DNA of 64,000 nucleotides from Arthrobacter sp. H35-D1. GTDB taxonomy: Bacteria > Actinomycetota > Actinomycetes > Actinomycetales > Micrococcaceae. Numbering within the stretch: position 1 is the stretch's first letter; each line of letters opens with the position of its first letter. Of this stretch, positions 60,907 through 64,000 are shown one piece after another. Below the pieces are notes generated by a model. The model did not search any database. It saw only the letters and a list, made by a program, of their open reading frames with translations, and was not told the origin of the DNA. The stretch is from NCBI RefSeq assembly GCF_030063185.1, contig NZ_JASISP010000001.1, positions 1 through 64,000 on the forward strand. The letters run 5' to 3'. The translations under genes and the position numbers were made by a program.

Positions 60907-61554
60907 GTGCCGCACTCTCCTTTCAGGCTGCTTCGAACCACCTTGGTGGGGGCCACAGTCCTCGGCCTGGCTGCCGGCGCGCACCTTGTGGGCGGCGGAA
61001 CCCTGCCGGCTCCGGCCATCATGGCCGCCATCTTGGCGCTGCACATCCTGTGCTCAAGCATTGCCACCAATTTCCGGCTGACACCGGCCGCCATGGTCGC
61101 GTTGCTGGCCAGCAGTCAGCTTGTCCTGCACCAGGGCTTTGAAATGCTCTCCCACGGCAGCGCGGCAAACCCCGCTCCCGGCGTGGCGGCAATGGACCAT
61201 CAAGCAATGTCTCCCGAGGCGCATGCTTCGGCCATGATGGCCTCAACCACCGCAGTCGGTGCCCAGGGCATGGAAAGCATCGGCCAAGCAGCACACATGT
61301 CGGTCTGGATGGGCCTGGCACACGTCGCCGCCACCCTGACCGCCGCCGGCTTGCTGGCCTACGGCGAAAACGCCCTCTGGTCCCTCGCCGGCTGGCTGCG
61401 ACCGCTGTACAAGCGCGCCGCCGTCGTCCGAGTGCTGCCGGCGCGGCCAACGCTCCCCAGCATCATCATGCGCCCGCTGCCCTGCGTGCCGTGGCGCAAT
61501 CAACCGCCCGACACCCGGCGCGGTCCGCCTCTTTCGGCAGTCGTTCCCGCATAG
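60907..61554 (+). CDS. Membrane protein next to YcnI
   Basis: A 215-residue protein with about four or five helices (TTLVGATVLGLAAGAHLVGG, PAPAIMAAILALHILCSSIA, LTPAAMVALLASSQLVLHQG, MSVWMGLAHVAATLTAAGLL). A loop rich in His and Met (MDHQAMSPEAHASAMMAS) could bind copper. GTG 60907 follows GGGAG. It precedes the ycnI-like gene by 72 bp; the pair probably acts in copper handling, but I cannot name the family. Confidence 0.75.
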   Translation: MPHSPFRLLRTTLVGATVLGLAAGAHLVGGGTLPAPAIMAAILALHILCSSIATNFRLTPAAMVALLASSQLVLHQGFEMLSHGSAANPAPGVAAMDHQAMSPEAHASAMMASTTAVGAQGMESIGQAAHMSVWMGLAHVAATLTAAGLLAYGENALWSLAGWLRPLYKRAAVVRVLPARPTLPSIIMRPLPCVPWRNQPPDTRRGPPLSAVVPA

Positions 61555-61626
61555 CACCCTTCGAACTCGTCGCGGGGTGCCCCTCCCTGTCTTCATGCGC
61601 TTGCGCGCTTTCGAAAGGTTTCACCC

Positions 61627-62334
61627 ATGCGTTTTTCCCGTACCCTCAAGTCCACCGCCGCCATCGGCACCACCGCCGGCCTCATGATGCTGGGCCTCGG
61701 TGCCGCGTCGGCCCATGTCAGCGTCACCCCCAATGACACGGCCGCCGGCGCCTACTCCTTGGCCACCTTCTCGACGAGCCACGGCTGCGACGGCTCACCC
61801 ACCACGGCCATGACCATCACACTGCCCCAAGGGCTCGACGACGCCACGCCCACTGTCAACCCGAACTGGACCATCAGCAAGAAGATGCAGAAGCTTGACA
61901 CCCCGCGCACGCTGGAAAATGGCAGCAAGGTCAGCGACCGCACGGAGTCCATCACCTACACTGCCAAAACCCCGCTGGTGGACCACGAGCGAGACACCTT
62001 CACGCTGTCCGTGAAGCTGCCCGACGCCGCCGGCACCACCTTGAATTTCCCCACCCTGCAAAAGTGCGAATCGGGCCAGACCGACTGGAAGGAAATCCCC
62101 GCCGAGGGTGCCGACCACGACTCTGTTGAGGCCCCCGCCCCTGCCTTCGCCGTCACGGAGGCTGTGGCCGACGACGGGCACGGAGGCCACGACGCCGCCG
62201 CTTCCACCGAAACCGCTGCATCTCTCACGAACGACGCCGGCACCTCCTGGGCTGTCTGGGTGGGTCTGGGTGCAGGGCTGGCCGGGCTGATCCTCGGTGG
62301 CTTGGCGTTCCTGCGCACCGGCCGCAAGGCGTAA
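61627..62334 (+). CDS. ycnI: YcnI-family (DUF1775) copper-binding protein
   Basis: A 235-residue membrane-anchored protein. The signal peptide (TTAGLMMLGLGAASA) is cut before HVSVTPND, so the mature protein begins with the His that binds copper in YcnI. Family segments are FSTSHGCDGSPTTAMTITLP, PNWTISKKM and FPTLQKCESG. A C-terminal helix (WAVWVGLGAGLAGLILGGLA) anchors it outside the cell. AAGG precedes ATG 61627. Confidence 0.92.
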   Translation: MRFSRTLKSTAAIGTTAGLMMLGLGAASAHVSVTPNDTAAGAYSLATFSTSHGCDGSPTTAMTITLPQGLDDATPTVNPNWTISKKMQKLDTPRTLENGSKVSDRTESITYTAKTPLVDHERDTFTLSVKLPDAAGTTLNFPTLQKCESGQTDWKEIPAEGADHDSVEAPAPAFAVTEAVADDGHGGHDAAASTETAASLTNDAGTSWAVWVGLGAGLAGLILGGLAFLRTGRKA

Positions 62335-62499
62335 CCTGCCTGAGCGCCGATAGCCTTCCCTCGCACGGGTCAGCCGCCCTGCGCACGGTGTGACTTCGCT
62401 GCGGGCGCCACCCGCAGCGAAGTCACATTTTGACCATCGTTCTTCGCCTTGGCGGCGGGGCCGGTTGACTCTGAAATCCATGCGCGAAAAAGTGGTGGC

Positions 62500-63234
62500 A
62501 TGATTACTGCACCGCGGGACCTTGCCAAGCGAAGCCATTCCACCAAACTGCATGGAACGAAGTTGCTCGCCCTGGCCGCTGTGCTGGCGTTGGGCGGCTC
62601 CTTGGCCGCTTGCACTCCGAAAAGCCCCGAGGAAACGGCGACCACCTCGGCGGGCGGCCCCAGTTCATCCGCCAGCGCCAGCCCCACCGCCGGCGCAACC
62701 CCCGACGCTTCCCCCAGTTCGACTGCCGGCGCGACTGCCGGCGCAACGGGTGCAGCGACGTCGGCCCCGGCAAGCCCGCCGCCGCCTCCCAGCAGTGCGC
62801 CGGCAAGCCAGGCGACGGAATTGTGCACGGCAGCCGAGTTGACAGGCTCCTTGGACGACACCGGGGGCGGTGCAGCGGGGCATATTTACATGAAACTGAT
62901 TCTCGCCAACTCCTCGGGCACCGACTGCATCTTGGACGGCTACCCCGGGGTGTCCATGGTCAGGGCGGGCACCATCGACCCCATCGGCGCACCGGCCGTG
63001 CGCGACCCCCAAGCGCCCTCCAACGGCCCCATCCCCTTGGCGCCCGGACAGAGCGCGTCCGCCGTCCTGAGCTACTCGCAGGCAGGGAATTACCAGGGGT
63101 GCCAGCAGGTTCAGGCGGGCTCAGTCCTTGTCTATCCGCCCAGTGCCTTTGACAGCTTGGAAATCCCCCACCCGCTGACGGCCTGCAGCAACGCGAACAT
63201 CGAACTGCTGACCATTGGTGCTTTCCAGCCCTAG
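62500..63234 (+). CDS. DUF4232-like lipoprotein
   Basis: A 244-residue protein with a lipobox (LALGGSLAAC), then an Ala/Ser/Pro linker of about 85 residues, then a DUF4232-type domain (LCTAAELTGSLDDTGGGAAG, KLILANSSGTDCILDGYPGV, LAPGQSASAVLSY, LTACSNANIELLTIGAF). Such proteins sit on the outer face of the membrane; the role is unknown. ATG 62500 is chosen because longer starts would put charged residues before the signal. Confidence 0.87.
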   Translation: MITAPRDLAKRSHSTKLHGTKLLALAAVLALGGSLAACTPKSPEETATTSAGGPSSSASASPTAGATPDASPSSTAGATAGATGAATSAPASPPPPPSSAPASQATELCTAAELTGSLDDTGGGAAGHIYMKLILANSSGTDCILDGYPGVSMVRAGTIDPIGAPAVRDPQAPSNGPIPLAPGQSASAVLSYSQAGNYQGCQQVQAGSVLVYPPSAFDSLEIPHPLTACSNANIELLTIGAFQP

Positions 63235-63236
63235 CG

Positions 63237-63258
63237 CTAGACCCGGGCCCGGGTCTAG
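63237..63258. terminator. 22-bp perfect palindrome between convergent genes
   Basis: CTAGACCCGGG followed directly by CCCGGGTCTAG. It covers the stop of the minus-strand gene and follows the lipoprotein stop by two bases. No T-run; it may act as a bidirectional stop. Confidence 0.5.
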
Positions 63259-63824
63259 GGTCGAAGCGCTTCTTCGGGATCGAACTCTTCAAAGACGCCA
63301 ATGAAGTCCGGTTCGCTGTCCTGGGCTTCGCGACGTTTGCCGTGGCGCAGCACGTAGAGTTTGTTCGCTGCAAAGGCCAACACTGCCGTGGTCGCCAGGT
63401 GCATGGCCCCTCCCCACACATCGGCGTGGATAAGCATGGTCAGGACAGCGGTGAAGGCCACGGCGCCGCCGACGGTCATGAGCAGTCGCAGCCGTTCAAA
63501 ATAGCCATACACGCCAATCCCGGCGCCCAGAACCAGCCAGGGGCCGGCTCCGTGCAGGAACGGTATGAGGGCGCTCAACACGATGCCCAGCAACGTGCCG
63601 CCCAGAAGGTACAAATAGTGGTTGCGCGGCTCGATAAACCATGAGGGATTTCGCCACAGCCAGACGGCGCTCACGGCGCCAACCAGCAGCGAACCCACCA
63701 CGAAGAACCGCGCATCGGCGCCGTTGCCGCGTTCAGCGACCATGCTGATGGCGCCGGCAACCAAAAAGAGCAGCGACAATCCAAGCAAGGGAACCCAGTT
63801 GTTTCCAATGTGCCGTGTCTTCAC
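63255..63824 (-). CDS. Membrane protein, five or six helices
   Basis: A 189-residue protein from GTG 63824 (AAGGA upstream); an upstream in-frame start at 63944 would add 40 unlikely residues. Helices: WVPLLGLSLLFLVAGAISMV, FFVVGSLLVGAVSAVWLW, YLYLLGGTLLGIVLSALIPF, GPWLVLGAGIGVYGYF, LLMTVGGAVAFTAVLTMLI and LATTAVLAFAANKLYVL. The C-terminal tail is acidic (EPDFIGVFEEFDPEEAL). No family recognised. The last 175 bp of the window hold no supported gene. Confidence 0.75.
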   Translation of the reverse strand: MKTRHIGNNWVPLLGLSLLFLVAGAISMVAERGNGADARFFVVGSLLVGAVSAVWLWRNPSWFIEPRNHYLYLLGGTLLGIVLSALIPFLHGAGPWLVLGAGIGVYGYFERLRLLMTVGGAVAFTAVLTMLIHADVWGGAMHLATTAVLAFAANKLYVLRHGKRREAQDSEPDFIGVFEEFDPEEALRP

Positions 63825-64000
63825 TGCGTTTGCCGTCCTTGCCGTTCCCTGTGTTGGAGGCGCTACCGGGCATGCACAAGGCATCGGACCGGCAACGGCA
63901 TCCCTTGCCACTCCTACAGCTAGATTACCGCCCGCCACCGCCACTCGTTGACTGCACTCGCCCGATCACGCTCCGATTCATCCTTTCATGCAACGAAACG

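Overview
The window is high-GC Gram-positive DNA that best fits an Arthrobacter-like member of the Micrococcaceae. The evidence is frequent GTG/TTG starts, GTP-type PEP carboxykinase, a YcnI protein, a DUF2630 protein, an excalibur-domain protein, and a ydaO-type (c-di-AMP) leader in front of a cell-wall transglycosylase gene. The species cannot be named from the sequence alone. Nearly all assignments rest on motifs read by eye and on general family knowledge.

Layout. 1-0.45 kb: 5' part of an IS4-like transposase gene cut by the window edge. 1-5 kb: FAH-family enzyme, then (minus strand) a GH65 disaccharide phosphorylase coupled to a beta-phosphoglucomutase-like HAD. 5.4-9.9 kb: quinol-type NO reductase, a Cys-rich membrane protein, a slipin and a small membrane protein. 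9.9-15.9 kb: RecQ-like helicase with a PRTase-like tail, phosphohexomutase, NsrR-like regulator and flavohaemoglobin. Candidate NsrR sites before qNOR and hmp suggest one nitrosative-stress regulon. 16.0-16.9 kb: two diverged copies of a module made of 41-bp tandem repeats that ends in a long hairpin. 16.9-19.2 kb: pckG and tRNA-Arg. 19.6-30.7 kb: sulfatase, FadR/GntR regulator, oligopeptide-type ABC transporter (permease and ATPase fused in one protein), NanA-like lyase, ROK kinase and NanE epimerase. This reads as a sialic-acid or related amino-sugar uptake and breakdown cluster, with two near-identical operator palindromes. 31-34 kb: a decayed patch with an RHS remnant, a 14-copy octamer repeat, an intact Fic gene and a broken IS1634-like transposase. 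34-47 kb: chromosomal genes including YhgE/Pip, SixA-like phosphatase, a PhoB-type regulator, MFS plus MarR, a c-di-AMP riboswitch before an SLT-like protein, a SUMF1-fold protein, upp, tadA and tRNA-Ser.

47.0-55.7 kb holds the most interesting object: a compact 8.6-kb element integrated at the 3' end of tRNA-Ser and bounded by a 23-bp direct repeat. It carries a tyrosine integrase, XRE repressor, excisionase-like protein, RepA-like ATPase with iteron-like TTAGGGA motifs, prim-pol-like protein, and a scaffold-like protein plus HK97-type major capsid protein. No portal, terminase, protease or tail gene is visible. This is the profile of a phage satellite that brings its own capsid protein, not of a full prophage.

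55.9-64 kb: secreted M28 peptidase, an excalibur-domain gene broken by an in-frame amber codon, an OmpR-type two-component pair, a membrane protein next to YcnI, a DUF4232-like lipoprotein and a membrane protein.
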